Shown piece after piece: positions 7,952-17,562 of a DNA stretch of 33,297 bases; positions within the stretch are counted from its first letter, which is position 1, and every line of letters begins with the position of its first letter. The stretch comes from Corynebacterium sp. ACRPO (GTDB taxonomy: Bacteria > Actinomycetota > Actinomycetes > Mycobacteriales > Mycobacteriaceae). The DNA lies in NCBI RefSeq assembly GCF_022347205.1, contig NZ_JAKRNE010000020.1, positions 1-33,297 of the forward strand, given 5' to 3'. Below the pieces are notes generated by a model. That model saw only the letters and a program-made list of their open reading frames with translations. It had not been told where the DNA came from and ran no database searches. A program made the position numbers and the translations under genes.

Positions 7952-8968
7952 CTACTTCGAGCGCTTTTCCAGCTTCTTGATAGCTGCCTCAATCTTCTTA
8001 TTTGCCTCCTGCTGCAGCTTGTCAGCGTGCTTGGATGCCTTCTTGTTGGCGCGCTTGGACTGGGCGGTGTCCAGCTTGGCGACGGCCTTGTCGGCGCGTG
8101 CCTGAGCCTTGGTAGCTGCCTTTACAGCACGGGTACGGGCGATCTCGCGATTAGCCTGTGCGGTCTCGAGCCAGTCACCCTTATTGTCTTCAACGTACGT
8201 CTTGGCGTTGTCGACCGAGTCCTCGATGAAGGACTTGGCGTTGCCCAGCAAGCCGCGGCCAGACTCCTGCCAATCGTCCTTGTTGTCCTCTACGTAGGTC
8301 TTGGCATCGTCAACATAGGACTTTGCAGTATCCAGCAGACCGCGGCCGGTGGACTGCCAGTCATCCTTGTTGTCGTCTACATAAGCCTGTGCCTTGGCAG
8401 AGGTCTCATTGATCCAGTCGCCGGCCTTGGAAGACAGCTCGTTAGCACGGGCAGAGAGCTCTTCGCGCTTCTGCTCGGATTCAGACTTGGTAGGCAGTGC
8501 CTGCTGAATCTTCTTATTCGTGCGCTTGCCGGCCTTCTGTGCGCGCCAACGCAGGGAAGGCTTGCCCTCGGTGTCCTGGGTAGCGATAAACAGGGCGCCG
8601 AGCAAAGCGGTATTGGTAACGAATCCGTTGCGGCGGGATTCCTTGTCTTCCTTATTGTCCGCAGCCCAGAAGTTGTTCTTGCCAATCAAGTTGGGCAGGG
8701 TAGCGGCGGCCAGAACTGCAGCGGAAGTGCGCGGTGCCTTGCCCAGAGCCAAGGTGGAGCCGGCGCCTACCTTTGCGCCGCCAATGGCGCGGGTAACTAG
8801 TTCTGGGTCATTCGGGATGTAGCCCTGGTACTCAGAAGGAACGGCCTTGCGCACGGTCTTGAGGAAACCCTCGGTTTCCTTCACGTGCTCGGACGCGTTG
8901 CGCAGGTTGTCTACGCCTTCCCATACAAAAACGGATGCCAGCATGGGGCGGGCAAGCTTGCGAATCAT
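7952..8968 (-). CDS. DoxX-family membrane protein with a repeat-rich charged tail
   Basis: A 338-aa protein. Residues 1-135 resemble corynebacterial and mycobacterial DoxX-family proteins: 'MIRKLARPMLASVFVWEGVDNL', a segment 'GAKVGAGSTLALGKAPRTSAAVLAAATLPNLIG', and a last hydrophobic segment 'GFVTNTALLGALFIAT'. About four short hydrophobic stretches are likely membrane helices. From about residue 140 the sequence becomes a highly charged, Lys/Ala/Asp-rich helical tail. It contains three near-identical units 'YVDDNKDDWQSTGRGLLDTAK', 'YVEDNKDDWQESGRGLLGNAK' and 'YVEDNKGDWLETAQ' (195-271), resembling LEA/apolipophorin-like amphipathic repeats. The function is unknown; DoxX members are linked to redox stress in mycobacteria. 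The start is ATG at 8968, after two AAGGA elements. Confidence 0.82.
   Translation of the reverse strand: MIRKLARPMLASVFVWEGVDNLRNASEHVKETEGFLKTVRKAVPSEYQGYIPNDPELVTRAIGGAKVGAGSTLALGKAPRTSAAVLAAATLPNLIGKNNFWAADNKEDKESRRNGFVTNTALLGALFIATQDTEGKPSLRWRAQKAGKRTNKKIQQALPTKSESEQKREELSARANELSSKAGDWINETSAKAQAYVDDNKDDWQSTGRGLLDTAKSYVDDAKTYVEDNKDDWQESGRGLLGNAKSFIEDSVDNAKTYVEDNKGDWLETAQANREIARTRAVKAATKAQARADKAVAKLDTAQSKRANKKASKHADKLQQEANKKIEAAIKKLEKRSK
8156..8386 (-). repeat. Three tandem in-gene repeats in the DoxX-type protein
   Basis: DNA coding for residues 195-271 holds three copies of a Y-V-D/E-D-N-K-D-D-W unit spaced about 29-33 codons apart. The DNA is repeated as well as the protein: the plus strand shows variants of TTGTTGTC-CTACGTA-TCTTGGC three times. 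This suggests recent internal duplication. Confidence 0.85.
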
Positions 8969-9020
8969 AGTCCTTAAAGCTCCTTAAGCTCGTTGTTCTA
9001 GACCTATCGTGTGCTAGACC

Positions 9021-9026
9021 ATTGTA
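9021..9026 (-). promoter_or_regulatory. Candidate -10 for the DoxX-type gene
   Basis: TACAAT on the minus strand lies 52 nt before the ATG. A second possibility is TAGGTC a few bases closer. The -35 region is weak for either. Confidence 0.35.
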
Positions 9027-9046
9027 CGCGGAAATTCGCCATTGGA

Positions 9047-9649
9047 TCACCAGCGGCGTTCCCACCAGTCACCAAGTTTGGGGCGCTCTTCGCCCAAGGT
9101 CGTGGACTTGCCGTGTCCCGGGCGCACAATCGTATTGTCAGGGAACTCATCAAAGATGCGCGCGGTGACGTCCTTATATAGGCGTACGAAGTCACCCTCA
9201 GACGTGGTCTTGCCCAGGCCACCGGGGAAGAGGGAATCGCCTACGAAGAGGTTGGTGACGCCATCGATGCTTGCAACCAGAGCCGCCCCGCCGGGGGTAT
9301 GGCCGCGCAAGATGATGACGGGCAGCTGAAGACCCGCGAACTCGATGGAATCGCCCTCGCGCAGCTCCACGTCTACCTTGGCCGGGATGGCGGGGGAATC
9401 AAGGAAGGAGGCGTAGTGAGTAGCACCCGTTTCGGACAAAATCTCCTCGAGTGCGCGCACGTGGTCCCAGTGGCGGTGGGTAGTGAGCACCGCGGTGATT
9501 TTCACGCCGGCTTTGCGGGCCATGTTGAGGATTGCAGGGGCGTCATCGGCGGCGTCGACAAGCAAGCCCTCTTCGCCCGCCTGGAGGAGGTAGCAGTTGT
9601 TGTCCATTTCAGACACGGAAATCTGATGTAGCTGAAGCTCGTTAGTCAT
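9047..9649 (-). CDS. Metallo-beta-lactamase-fold hydrolase (glyoxalase II-like)
   Basis: A 200-aa Zn-dependent hydrolase. The metal site is complete: HRHWDH at residues 58-63 (HxHxDH), His117 in RGHTPGG, Asp138 in GDSLF and His179 in [13 protein letters not shown]. This layout matches the short hydroxyacylglutathione-hydrolase-like branch. Because corynebacteria use mycothiol rather than glutathione, the thioester substrate may be a mycothiol adduct; that is inference. The ATG at 9649 is preceded by a -10-like TAGGCT at 7 nt. A GTG upstream at 9688 would lie within the promoter zone and was rejected. The gene is divergent from uvrA, with about 65 nt between the starts. Confidence 0.9.
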   Translation of the reverse strand: MTNELQLHQISVSEMDNNCYLLQAGEEGLLVDAADDAPAILNMARKAGVKITAVLTTHRHWDHVRALEEILSETGATHYASFLDSPAIPAKVDVELREGDSIEFAGLQLPVIILRGHTPGGAALVASIDGVTNLFVGDSLFPGGLGKTTSEGDFVRLYKDVTARIFDEFPDNTIVRPGHGKSTTLGEERPKLGDWWERRW

Positions 9650-9656
9650 GTGTCCT

Positions 9657-9662
9657 AGCCTA
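9657..9662 (-). promoter_or_regulatory. -10-like hexamer for the hydrolase gene (leaderless)
   Basis: TAGGCT on the minus strand lies 7 nt before the ATG at 9649, within the short divergent region shared with uvrA. Confidence 0.5.
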
Positions 9663-9714
9663 CGGGTACATTCGAGGGAAGATTGCAATCCCTAGTACTG
9701 GAGGTCTGAGCACA

Positions 9715-12555
9715 GTGGCTGATCGTTTGGTGGTGCGCGGTGCCCGCGAGCACAACCTCAAGGGCGTGGATATCGATATCCCCCGCGATAAAATGGTTGT
9801 TTTTACCGGCCTATCCGGCTCCGGTAAATCTTCACTTGCCTTTGACACCATCTTCGCTGAAGGCCAGCGCCGCTACGTGGAATCCTTGAGCTCTTATGCC
9901 CGCATGTTCTTAGGGCAGATGGATAAGCCCAACGTGGAATTTATTGATGGCCTGTCACCCGCGGTGTCCATTGATCAAAAATCCACCAACCATAATCCAC
10001 GTTCTACGGTGGGCACGATCACGGAGATCTACGACTACCTGCGCTTGCTCTTTTCCCGTGCTGGTACGCCGCACTGCCCAAAGTGCGATGCGGTGATTGA
10101 GCGCCAAACGCCGCAGCAGATTGTGGATGCGGTGCTGGATCTGGAAGAAAAGCTGAAATTCCAGGTGCTTGCACCGGTAGTGCGTAAGCGCAAAGGCGAG
10201 TTTGTGGATCTTTTCCAAGACCTGTCGGCTCAGGGTTATTCCCGCGTGCGAGTGGATGGAGAGACCCATCAGCTCAGCGATCCTCCCAAGCTCAAGAAGC
10301 AGATCAAGCACAATATTGAGGTAGTAGTTGACCGCCTGCAGGTCAAAGCCTCGCAGAAGCAACGCTTAACGGATTCGGTGGAAACGGCTCTGCGCCTAGC
10401 GGATGGCCTGGTCACCATCGAGTTTGTGGATAGGGAAGAGCTCACCCACACGTATTCGGAAAAGGCCGCCTGCCCCAATGGCCACACTTTGACCATTGAA
10501 GAGTATGAGCCCCGTGCTTTCTCCTTCAATGCCCCGTTTGGTTCTTGCCCGGTGTGTGATGGTTTGGGCACCAAGCTGGAAGTCGATGTTGACCTGCTTA
10601 TTCCGGATCCGGATGCTCCAGCGGTGGACGCGATCCAGCCGTGGCACTCCAGTCCCAACTCCCGTTACTTTGTCAAGCTAGTGGAGGGGCTGGGCAAGGC
10701 AATGGGCTTTGACCCTAAGACCCCAGTGAGCGAATTGACCAAGGAGCAGCGCCATGCGCTCATCTATGGCACGGATGAGGAGGTGCAGGTTCGCTACAAG
10801 AACCGCTATGGGCGCCAACGCAATTGGACCGCGCCGTTTGAGGGTGCCACCGGTTTCATTCACCGCAAACTGGAAACGACTGATTCTCAGTCCCAAAAGG
10901 ACCGCCTGCTGCAGTACACCCGCCGCGTGCCGTGCAGCACCTGTAAAGGTACCCGCTTGAAGCCGGAGATCTTGGCCGTCCGCTTGGCCTCTACTACACA
11001 CGGTGAGCAGTCCATTGCGGGGCTGTGTGCGCTTTCGATTGAAGATGCCTCTGAATTCCTGGACTCCTTGGTGCTGGGGCACCGCGAGGAAATCATTGCC
11101 GGTGCAGTACTCAAGGAAACCCAGGCTCGGTTGCGCTTCCTTCTGGACGTCGGTCTGAATTACCTGACCCTGGATCGCGGTGCGTCCACGCTTTCGGGCG
11201 GCGAGGCGCAGCGCATTCGCCTAGCCACGCAGATTGGTTCCGGTTTGGCCGGCGTTCTGTACGTGCTCGATGAGCCTTCCATTGGGTTGCACCAACGCGA
11301 TAACCAGCGCCTTATTAAGACCCTGCAGCGTTTGCGCGATATTGGCAACACCCTCATCGTGGTAGAGCATGATGAAGACACCATTCGGGAGTCCGATTGG
11401 CTTGTTGATGTGGGCCCGCGCGCCGGTGAATATGGCGGCGAGGTGGTCTATCAAGGCGAACCGGCGGGAATTGAAAGGGTAGAGGAGTCCCTGACTGGCC
11501 AGTATCTATCTGGCAAAAAGGTGCTCGCCGTCCCGGATCACCGCCGCGAGATTGACAAGGATCGCACCTTGAAAGTCGTGGGCGCGCGTGAGAATAACCT
11601 CAAGGGCATTAACGTCGAAATCCCGCTGGGAGTGTTGGTGTGCATTACCGGCGTTTCCGGCTCTGGTAAATCCACCGTGGTTAATGAGATTTTGGCTAAG
11701 ACTTTGGCCAATAAGCTCAACCGCGCCCGCCAGGTCCCCGGCCGTGCCAAGCGCGTCGAGGGCGTGGAGCACCTAGATAAGTTGGTCCAGGTGGACCAGA
11801 GCCCGATTGGCCGTACCCCGCGCTCCAACCCAGCGACCTACACGGGCGTCTTTGACAAGATCCGAAACCTTTTTGCCGAAACCCAGGAGGCCAAGGTTCG
11901 CGGCTACAAGGCCGGCCGCTTCTCCTTCAACGTCAAGGGTGGGCGCTGCGAGGCATGCCAAGGCGATGGCACCATCAAGATCGAGATGAACTTCCTACCG
12001 GACGTGTATGTTCCGTGTGAGGTGTGTGAGGGCGCTCGCTATAACCGCGAGACCCTGGAGGTGCACTACAAGGGCAAGAATATTGCCGAGGTTCTCGACA
12101 TGCCGATTTCTGAGGCAGCGGACTTCTTCGAGCCCATCAACTCGATTCACCGCTACCTTGCCACGCTTGTCGACGTCGGGTTGGGCTACGTTCGCCTTGG
12201 CCAAGCCGCTACCACGCTTTCGGGCGGTGAGGCGCAACGCGTTAAGCTCGCCTCGGAGCTGCAAAAGCGCACCAACGGTAGGACTATCTACATCTTGGAC
12301 GAGCCGACCACTGGTCTGCACTTTGAGGACATTCGCAAGTTGATGTTGGTTATCCAAGGCCTTGTAGACAAGGGCAATTCGGTGCTTGTCATTGAGCACA
12401 ACCTCGATGTCATCAAGGCTGCGGACTGGATCGTGGATATGGGGCCGGAAGGTGGCGCCGGCGGTGGCACCGTAGTCGCGCAGGGCACCCCGGAAGATGT
12501 CGCGCAGGTGGAAGGCTCCTATACCGGAAAGTACCTAAAGGACATGTTGAAGTAG
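9715..12555 (+). CDS. uvrA: UvrABC excinuclease subunit A
   Basis: UvrA is the damage-recognition ATPase of nucleotide excision repair and loads UvrB. The 946-aa product has the full double ABC layout: Walker [10 protein letters not shown] in the first half, zinc-module cysteine pairs (CPKC, CPVC, CSTC), signature [12 protein letters not shown] and Walker [10 protein letters not shown]. The second half has Walker [10 protein letters not shown], the zinc finger CEACQGDGT...[10 protein letters not shown], signature [12 protein letters not shown] and LDEPTTGLH. The start is GTG at 9715, giving the conserved N-terminus [17 protein letters not shown], with GGAGGT 9 nt upstream. No internal disruption is seen. 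The next gene starts 7 nt after the stop and is probably cotranscribed. Confidence 0.97.
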   Translation: MADRLVVRGAREHNLKGVDIDIPRDKMVVFTGLSGSGKSSLAFDTIFAEGQRRYVESLSSYARMFLGQMDKPNVEFIDGLSPAVSIDQKSTNHNPRSTVGTITEIYDYLRLLFSRAGTPHCPKCDAVIERQTPQQIVDAVLDLEEKLKFQVLAPVVRKRKGEFVDLFQDLSAQGYSRVRVDGETHQLSDPPKLKKQIKHNIEVVVDRLQVKASQKQRLTDSVETALRLADGLVTIEFVDREELTHTYSEKAACPNGHTLTIEEYEPRAFSFNAPFGSCPVCDGLGTKLEVDVDLLIPDPDAPAVDAIQPWHSSPNSRYFVKLVEGLGKAMGFDPKTPVSELTKEQRHALIYGTDEEVQVRYKNRYGRQRNWTAPFEGATGFIHRKLETTDSQSQKDRLLQYTRRVPCSTCKGTRLKPEILAVRLASTTHGEQSIAGLCALSIEDASEFLDSLVLGHREEIIAGAVLKETQARLRFLLDVGLNYLTLDRGASTLSGGEAQRIRLATQIGSGLAGVLYVLDEPSIGLHQRDNQRLIKTLQRLRDIGNTLIVVEHDEDTIRESDWLVDVGPRAGEYGGEVVYQGEPAGIERVEESLTGQYLSGKKVLAVPDHRREIDKDRTLKVVGARENNLKGINVEIPLGVLVCITGVSGSGKSTVVNEILAKTLANKLNRARQVPGRAKRVEGVEHLDKLVQVDQSPIGRTPRSNPATYTGVFDKIRNLFAETQEAKVRGYKAGRFSFNVKGGRCEACQGDGTIKIEMNFLPDVYVPCEVCEGARYNRETLEVHYKGKNIAEVLDMPISEAADFFEPINSIHRYLATLVDVGLGYVRLGQAATTLSGGEAQRVKLASELQKRTNGRTIYILDEPTTGLHFEDIRKLMLVIQGLVDKGNSVLVIEHNLDVIKAADWIVDMGPEGGAGGGTVVAQGTPEDVAQVEGSYTGKYLKDMLK

Positions 12556-12562
12556 GGACACT

Positions 12563-13411
12563 GTGAATAGTTACTGCCTCGGCGTCAGCCTGCTGGCAGC
12601 GCTCACTCTGTTTACGGTGAGCGCCTGCTCTAGCGATCCTGAAACCGAGAACGTCCCTGCGCCGTCGACTAGCTCTCCGGCACCCAACCCGGACTCAGTG
12701 CGCACTCAGCTTGACCACGCAGTGGACAAGACCGCGAGGAAGTACCACGCCAAGGTGGGGGGCGCTATTTCGGCCGGCGATGACACCATTGCGGTGGGCG
12801 ATAAGGGCAAGGGCCCTGTCTGGTCCACCATTAAGGTGCCAATCGCCATCGCGGCGCTGAAAGACGGCGCGGATAAAAGCCTGGTTGACTTGGCAATCAA
12901 GGAATCCGATAACGATGCCGCCTACTCATTGTGGTCCCAGGTGCAATGGCGCGAAGGCTCCGCCGATAAGGCAGTCGAGGAATTGCTCGAAGACTATGGA
13001 TCGCACGCGGATATCCATGACACCGCCTTCGGCTACTCCACGTGGTCATTGAAAGACCAAGCAGTCTTCGGTGCTGAATTGCCCTGCATTGAGGAGGCGG
13101 ACTACGTCCACAAGGTGCTCAAAGACATTGTGGCTTGGCAGAAGATTGGTCTGTCGAAAGAGAAGCGAACCCGCGCCAAGAGCGGCTGGGGCTTGGACGA
13201 GGGCAACAATGAGTACACCTACCGCCAATTTGGCGTTCATGAGGTTGCTGGCAAGCGCGTCGGCGTCGCGTTATCTGTGGTTACCGATGGCGAGGACTAT
13301 GCCAAAGCCGAACCTGCAGTAAAGGACCTTGCATATCAGCTGGTCGACATTGTTGATGCTGAGGTAGAGAAGGGAAACATTGAGCCAGCAGCCCAATGCA
13401 AGGATCGCTAG
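12563..13411 (+). CDS. Secreted lipoprotein with reduced class A beta-lactamase-like domain
   Basis: A 282-aa exported protein. The N-terminus is a lipoprotein signal peptide (hydrophobic residues 6-20, lipobox V-S-A-C with Cys22), then a Pro/Ser linker (23-45). The rest carries the three active-site motifs of serine beta-lactamases and penicillin-binding proteins in the right order: STIK (SxxK, 88-91), SDN (115-117) in the context SDNDAA, and KSG (206-208) in place of KTG. The SxxK-SDN spacing is about 27 residues, against about 60 in class A enzymes, so the helical subdomain is shortened. True beta-lactamase activity is therefore uncertain; peptidoglycan binding or a D-peptidase role is as likely. 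The start is GTG at 12563, tightly behind uvrA. Confidence 0.75.
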   Translation: MNSYCLGVSLLAALTLFTVSACSSDPETENVPAPSTSSPAPNPDSVRTQLDHAVDKTARKYHAKVGGAISAGDDTIAVGDKGKGPVWSTIKVPIAIAALKDGADKSLVDLAIKESDNDAAYSLWSQVQWREGSADKAVEELLEDYGSHADIHDTAFGYSTWSLKDQAVFGAELPCIEEADYVHKVLKDIVAWQKIGLSKEKRTRAKSGWGLDEGNNEYTYRQFGVHEVAGKRVGVALSVVTDGEDYAKAEPAVKDLAYQLVDIVDAEVEKGNIEPAAQCKDR

Positions 13412-13423
13412 GCGAGTTGCGAT

Positions 13424-13452
13424 TTGGTGGAAAGGGTAGAAGCTGCTATCCT
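13424..13452 (+). promoter_or_regulatory. Candidate promoter of the infC operon
   Basis: TTGGTG (13424-13429) and TATCCT (13447-13452) are separated by exactly 17 nt. This implies a leader of about 220 nt before infC. A second -10-like TAGGAT lies at 13539-13544. Confidence 0.5.
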
Positions 13453-13458
13453 CAAAGC

Positions 13459-13681
13459 CACTACCGCCCATGACGCCTTTTCGAGGTTCGTGGGTCACAA
13501 GCGGAGTCTCTCCCACCCGATGCCGCGAACATGGTTCGTAGGATAAAGGTAAAGGTAACCAAGCACTTGTGCTTGGCACTGTGAGAACTCCCGGCTGTCT
13601 TTGGCAGACCGGGTTTGATTCGTTTGTGGTCCCGGTAGGTGAACTACTTACTCATACACCCCCTAATCGAGGAGAACCACA
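13459..13681 (+). promoter_or_regulatory. Structured leader of infC-rpmI-rplT, possible attenuator
   Basis: This 220-nt stretch has no long gene but is rich in hairpins. CCAAGCAC/GTGCTTGG occupies 13559-13576. A second hairpin has CCCGG (13590-13594) plus CTGTC paired with GGCAG and CCGGG (13609-13613), followed by TTTGATTCGTTTG. The second looks like a weak terminator, so transcription attenuation or control by L20 or IF-3 is possible. A 23-codon open frame (13470-13541) lies upstream but has no ribosome site. Just before infC is CGAGGAG, a good Shine-Dalgarno. Confidence 0.5.
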
Positions 13682-14203
<522 letters not shown>

Positions 14204-14239
14204 ACCAGATTCCACGTAGGATTTAAGGACTTAATACTC

Positions 14240-14434
14240 ATGAAGCAGAAGACCCACAAGGGCACCGCAAAGCGTATCAAGGTGACCGGTTCCGGCAAGC
14301 TGCGCCGTGAGCAGGCTGGCCGCCGCCACCTGCTGGAGGGCAAGCCGTCCAAGCGTACCCGTCGCCTGAAGGGCACCGAGGCAGTCGCACAGCCTGACAC
14401 CAAGCGCGTCAAGCGCCTGCTCGGCCGCGCATAA
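14240..14434 (+). CDS. rpmI: Large-subunit ribosomal protein L35 (bL35)
   Basis: A 64-aa, strongly basic ribosomal protein with the bL35 pattern '[23 protein letters not shown]', then '[24 protein letters not shown]' and a basic C-terminus. It belongs to the 50S subunit. The ATG at 14240 is preceded by TTAAGGA. It sits 36 nt after infC and 55 nt before rplT, the canonical infC-rpmI-rplT operon. Confidence 0.97.
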   Translation: MKQKTHKGTAKRIKVTGSGKLRREQAGRRHLLEGKPSKRTRRLKGTEAVAQPDTKRVKRLLGRA

Positions 14435-14489
14435 TAGCGCCGAATCAACCCACATCCGCCATCACAATCTGAATTAAGGAAGTATCACT

Positions 14490-14873
14490 GTGGCACGAGT
14501 AAAGCGCTCAGTTAACGCAAAGAAGAAGCGTCGCGCGATTCTGAAGTCCGCTAAGGGCTACCGCGGCCAGCGTTCCCGCCTGTACCGTAAGGCGAAGGAG
14601 CAGTGGCTGCACTCCATGACTTACGCTTACCGCGATCGTCGCGCTCGTAAGTCTGAGTTCCGTAAGCTGTGGATCCAGCGCATCAACGCTGCTGCCCGCA
14701 TGAACGACATCACTTACAACCGTCTCATCCACGGCCTGCGCCTGGCTGAGATCGAGGTTGACCGCAAGATCCTGGCTGAGCTTGCTGTCAATGACTTCGA
14801 GGCATTCTCCGCACTGTGCGAGGCTGCTAAGGCTGCCCTGCCCGAGGACGTTAACGCTCCTAAGGCTGCCTAG
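14490..14873 (+). CDS. rplT: Large-subunit ribosomal protein L20 (bL20)
   Basis: A 127-aa 23S rRNA-binding protein needed early in 50S assembly. The sequence '[37 protein letters not shown]' is the typical long basic N-terminal extension. The globular domain '[53 protein letters not shown]' follows. The start is GTG at 14490 with AAGGAAG upstream. In other bacteria L20 represses its own operon by binding the leader RNA. The folded leader at 13459-13681 is where such control would be expected here. A terminator follows within 20 nt. Confidence 0.97.
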   Translation: MARVKRSVNAKKKRRAILKSAKGYRGQRSRLYRKAKEQWLHSMTYAYRDRRARKSEFRKLWIQRINAAARMNDITYNRLIHGLRLAEIEVDRKILAELAVNDFEAFSALCEAAKAALPEDVNAPKAA

Positions 14874-14888
14874 TTACTAGGAATACAA

Positions 14889-14940
14889 CGCCCGTTTCTC
14901 CGGCTTATGTGCCGGGCGAAGCGGGCTTTGTTCGTTTTGC
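14889..14940 (+). terminator. Terminator of the infC-rpmI-rplT operon
   Basis: GCCCG (14890-14894) pairs with CGGGC, and inside it CCGGC (14900-14904) pairs with GCCGG (14911-14915). The hairpin is followed by TTTGTTCGTTTTG. Confidence 0.75.
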
Positions 14941-14973
14941 ATCTATCTGTCCAGTGATCTCGGACTCGCATGT

Positions 14974-14979
14974 TACATT
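14974..14979 (+). promoter_or_regulatory. -10-like hexamer for the TM2 gene
   Basis: TACATT lies about 45 nt upstream of the GTG at 15025. The -35 is weak. Confidence 0.35.
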
Positions 14980-15024
14980 GAGTCCAGACCCCGAGTGACC
15001 CCGAGACCGAGGAGCAGATTGCCT

Positions 15025-15477
15025 GTGACAAACCCAAATGGTGGCTACCAGCCAGAAAACGGCGAGTATTCTGGCCAGTCCTATGACAACAACCAGGGCC
15101 AGCAGTACAACCCTTATAACCAGCAGGCCGGTTACCAGCCGCAATACAACCAAGGCTATGCACCACAACCGAATATGGGTTCCTATCCGGTGCAGCAGCA
15201 GTATGTGGCGCAGGGACAGCAAAAGTCTTGGATCGCTACTTTGCTTCTGTGCTTCTTCTTGGGCTCCTTTGGCGCGCATAACTTCTATACCGGCCGCACG
15301 ACCTTCGGCGTAGCGCAGCTGGTGCTTAATATCTTGGGCTGGGCTACTTTCTGGTTCTTGCTCGGATTCGCGTTTTGGGCCATCGTCGGAATCTGGGTCT
15401 TCATTGAGTTCATCATGATCATTGCCGGCGCCGGTGATTACGATAAGGACGCCCGCGGCGTGCCACTAGCTAAGTAG
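15025..15477 (+). CDS. TM2-domain membrane protein with Gln/Asn/Tyr-rich N-terminus
   Basis: A 150-aa protein. Residues 1-68 are low-complexity and rich in Q, N, Y, G and P ('YNQGYAPQPNMGSYPVQQQ'), probably unstructured. Residues 70-150 form a TM2 domain, two transmembrane helices around the family motif 'LGSFGAHNFYTGRTTFGVAQL'. The second helix, 'FWAIVGIWVFIEFIMIIAG', leads to a short charged tail. TM2 proteins are common in actinobacteria, with unknown function. I chose GTG at 15025 because GAGGAG lies 10 nt upstream; the in-frame GTG at 14995 has no such site. It is a single-gene unit with its own terminator. Confidence 0.88.
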   Translation: MTNPNGGYQPENGEYSGQSYDNNQGQQYNPYNQQAGYQPQYNQGYAPQPNMGSYPVQQQYVAQGQQKSWIATLLLCFFLGSFGAHNFYTGRTTFGVAQLVLNILGWATFWFLLGFAFWAIVGIWVFIEFIMIIAGAGDYDKDARGVPLAK

Positions 15478-15491
15478 CACCGAACATTGTG

Positions 15492-15527
15492 ATCCTGTTG
15501 CCCTACCGGCAACAGGATTTTTGTTTT
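15492..15527 (+). terminator. Strong intrinsic terminator of the TM2 gene
   Basis: A perfect 11-bp stem, ATCCTGTTGCC (15492-15502) with GGCAACAGGAT (15508-15518), has a 5-nt loop and is followed by TTTTTGTTTTG. Confidence 0.93.
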
Positions 15528-15571
15528 GCCTACGCATCTGGGGCTGAGTCTGGGAATGGGCAACTAGTAGG

Positions 15572-15577
15572 TAGGGT
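15572..15577 (+). promoter_or_regulatory. -10-like hexamer for the rRNA methyltransferase gene (leaderless)
   Basis: TAGGGT lies 7 nt before the ATG at 15585. The intervening AGGAGCC looks like a Shine-Dalgarno but is too close to the start codon to act as one. Confidence 0.5.
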
Positions 15578-15584
15578 AGGAGCC

Positions 15585-16388
15585 ATGAATTTGGATTTTG
15601 ACTCTGCCTTTACTGAACGCACTCCGCGCATTGTTAACGCAGCCAAGCTGCACCGTGCGGCTAACCGGAAGAAGGCGAAGCAATTCCTGATTGAGGGAGA
15701 AAACGCCGTAGATGCCGCAGTGTCTACCGGCGCTGCTGTCGATGTTTTCGTCACTGAAAAGGCAGCAGAGCGCTTCGGTGACATTATTACCGCGTGTGGA
15801 TACATGGGGGTCTACGTACATCCCATCACCGATAGGGCGGCTAAGCATTTATCTGATACCGCCACCACCACGGGGCTTTTCGCGCTATGCAAGCCAGTGC
15901 TGTGGTCCGCGGGTAAGATCCTTAACGGCAAGCCAAGTTTGGTTTCTGTTCCCGTGCTCACCTCGGAGCCGGGCAATGCAGGCACGTTGATTAGAACTTC
16001 CGACGCCATGGGCGCAGATGGAGTAATTTTTGCGGGCGAGACGGTCGATCCCCTCAGCTGCAAGGTAGCGCGCGCTTCGGCCGGTTCGCTCTTTCATGTC
16101 CCGGTAGCGCGGGATCCCAATATCAAAGACGTTTTGGGGCAGCTGCGTAAATCGGGCATGCAGATTGTGGCGACGGCCGCCGATGGGGAAGTAGACCTCG
16201 CAGAGGCAGATCTATCACAGCCAACGGCGTGGCTTTTTGGCAACGAGGCCCATGGGTTGGGGGAGCTACTGGAAGAAGCCGACATGCGGGTGCGTATTCC
16301 GCTACGCGGGCGCGCAGAGTCACTCAACCTAGCGACCGCCGCAAGTATCTGTCTCTATGAGTCAGCAAAGGCCCAAGAGCACAGCTAA
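15585..16388 (+). CDS. TrmH/SpoU-family rRNA 2'-O-methyltransferase
   Basis: A 267-aa SPOUT-class enzyme that would methylate a ribose 2'-OH in rRNA using S-adenosylmethionine. The N-terminal substrate-binding domain 'LHRAANRKKAKQFLIEGENAVDAAV' resembles L30e. The catalytic knot shows the three family motifs: 'SEPGNAGTLIRTSDAMGADGV', 'WLFGNEAHGLGELL' and 'RIPLRGRAESLNLATAASICLYE'. The target nucleotide is not predictable, and TsnR-like or RlmB-like are both possible. The start is ATG at 15585. The longer reading from 15489 would run through the upstream terminator and was rejected. The location between rplT and pheS is typical for actinobacteria. Confidence 0.92.
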   Translation: MNLDFDSAFTERTPRIVNAAKLHRAANRKKAKQFLIEGENAVDAAVSTGAAVDVFVTEKAAERFGDIITACGYMGVYVHPITDRAAKHLSDTATTTGLFALCKPVLWSAGKILNGKPSLVSVPVLTSEPGNAGTLIRTSDAMGADGVIFAGETVDPLSCKVARASAGSLFHVPVARDPNIKDVLGQLRKSGMQIVATAADGEVDLAEADLSQPTAWLFGNEAHGLGELLEEADMRVRIPLRGRAESLNLATAASICLYESAKAQEHS

Positions 16389-16404
16389 GCAGAACCCCGA
16401 ATGA

Positions 16405-17538
<1,134 letters not shown>

Positions 17539-17562
17539 AACCCAGAAAGGATAGACACACTA

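Noticed and set aside
7913..8800. 295-codon plus-strand frame opposite the DoxX-type gene
   Set aside because: Its leucine-rich, membrane-like look comes from reading the Lys/Asp/Gln-rich repeat tail backwards. The minus-strand gene has the family match, ribosome site and terminator.
9650..9714. LexA/SOS box between the hydrolase gene and uvrA, or before uvrB
   Set aside because: TTCGA occurs once, but I could not find the paired half-site at the right spacing in either region.
13470..13541. 23-codon frame in the infC leader as a leader peptide
   Set aside because: No ribosome site and no run of regulatory codons. Noted only as part of the leader.
15489..15584. Longer N-terminus for the rRNA methyltransferase from a GTG at 15489
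   Set aside because: It would be translated through the perfect terminator hairpin of the TM2 gene and through the -10 element. The conserved protein begins at 15585.
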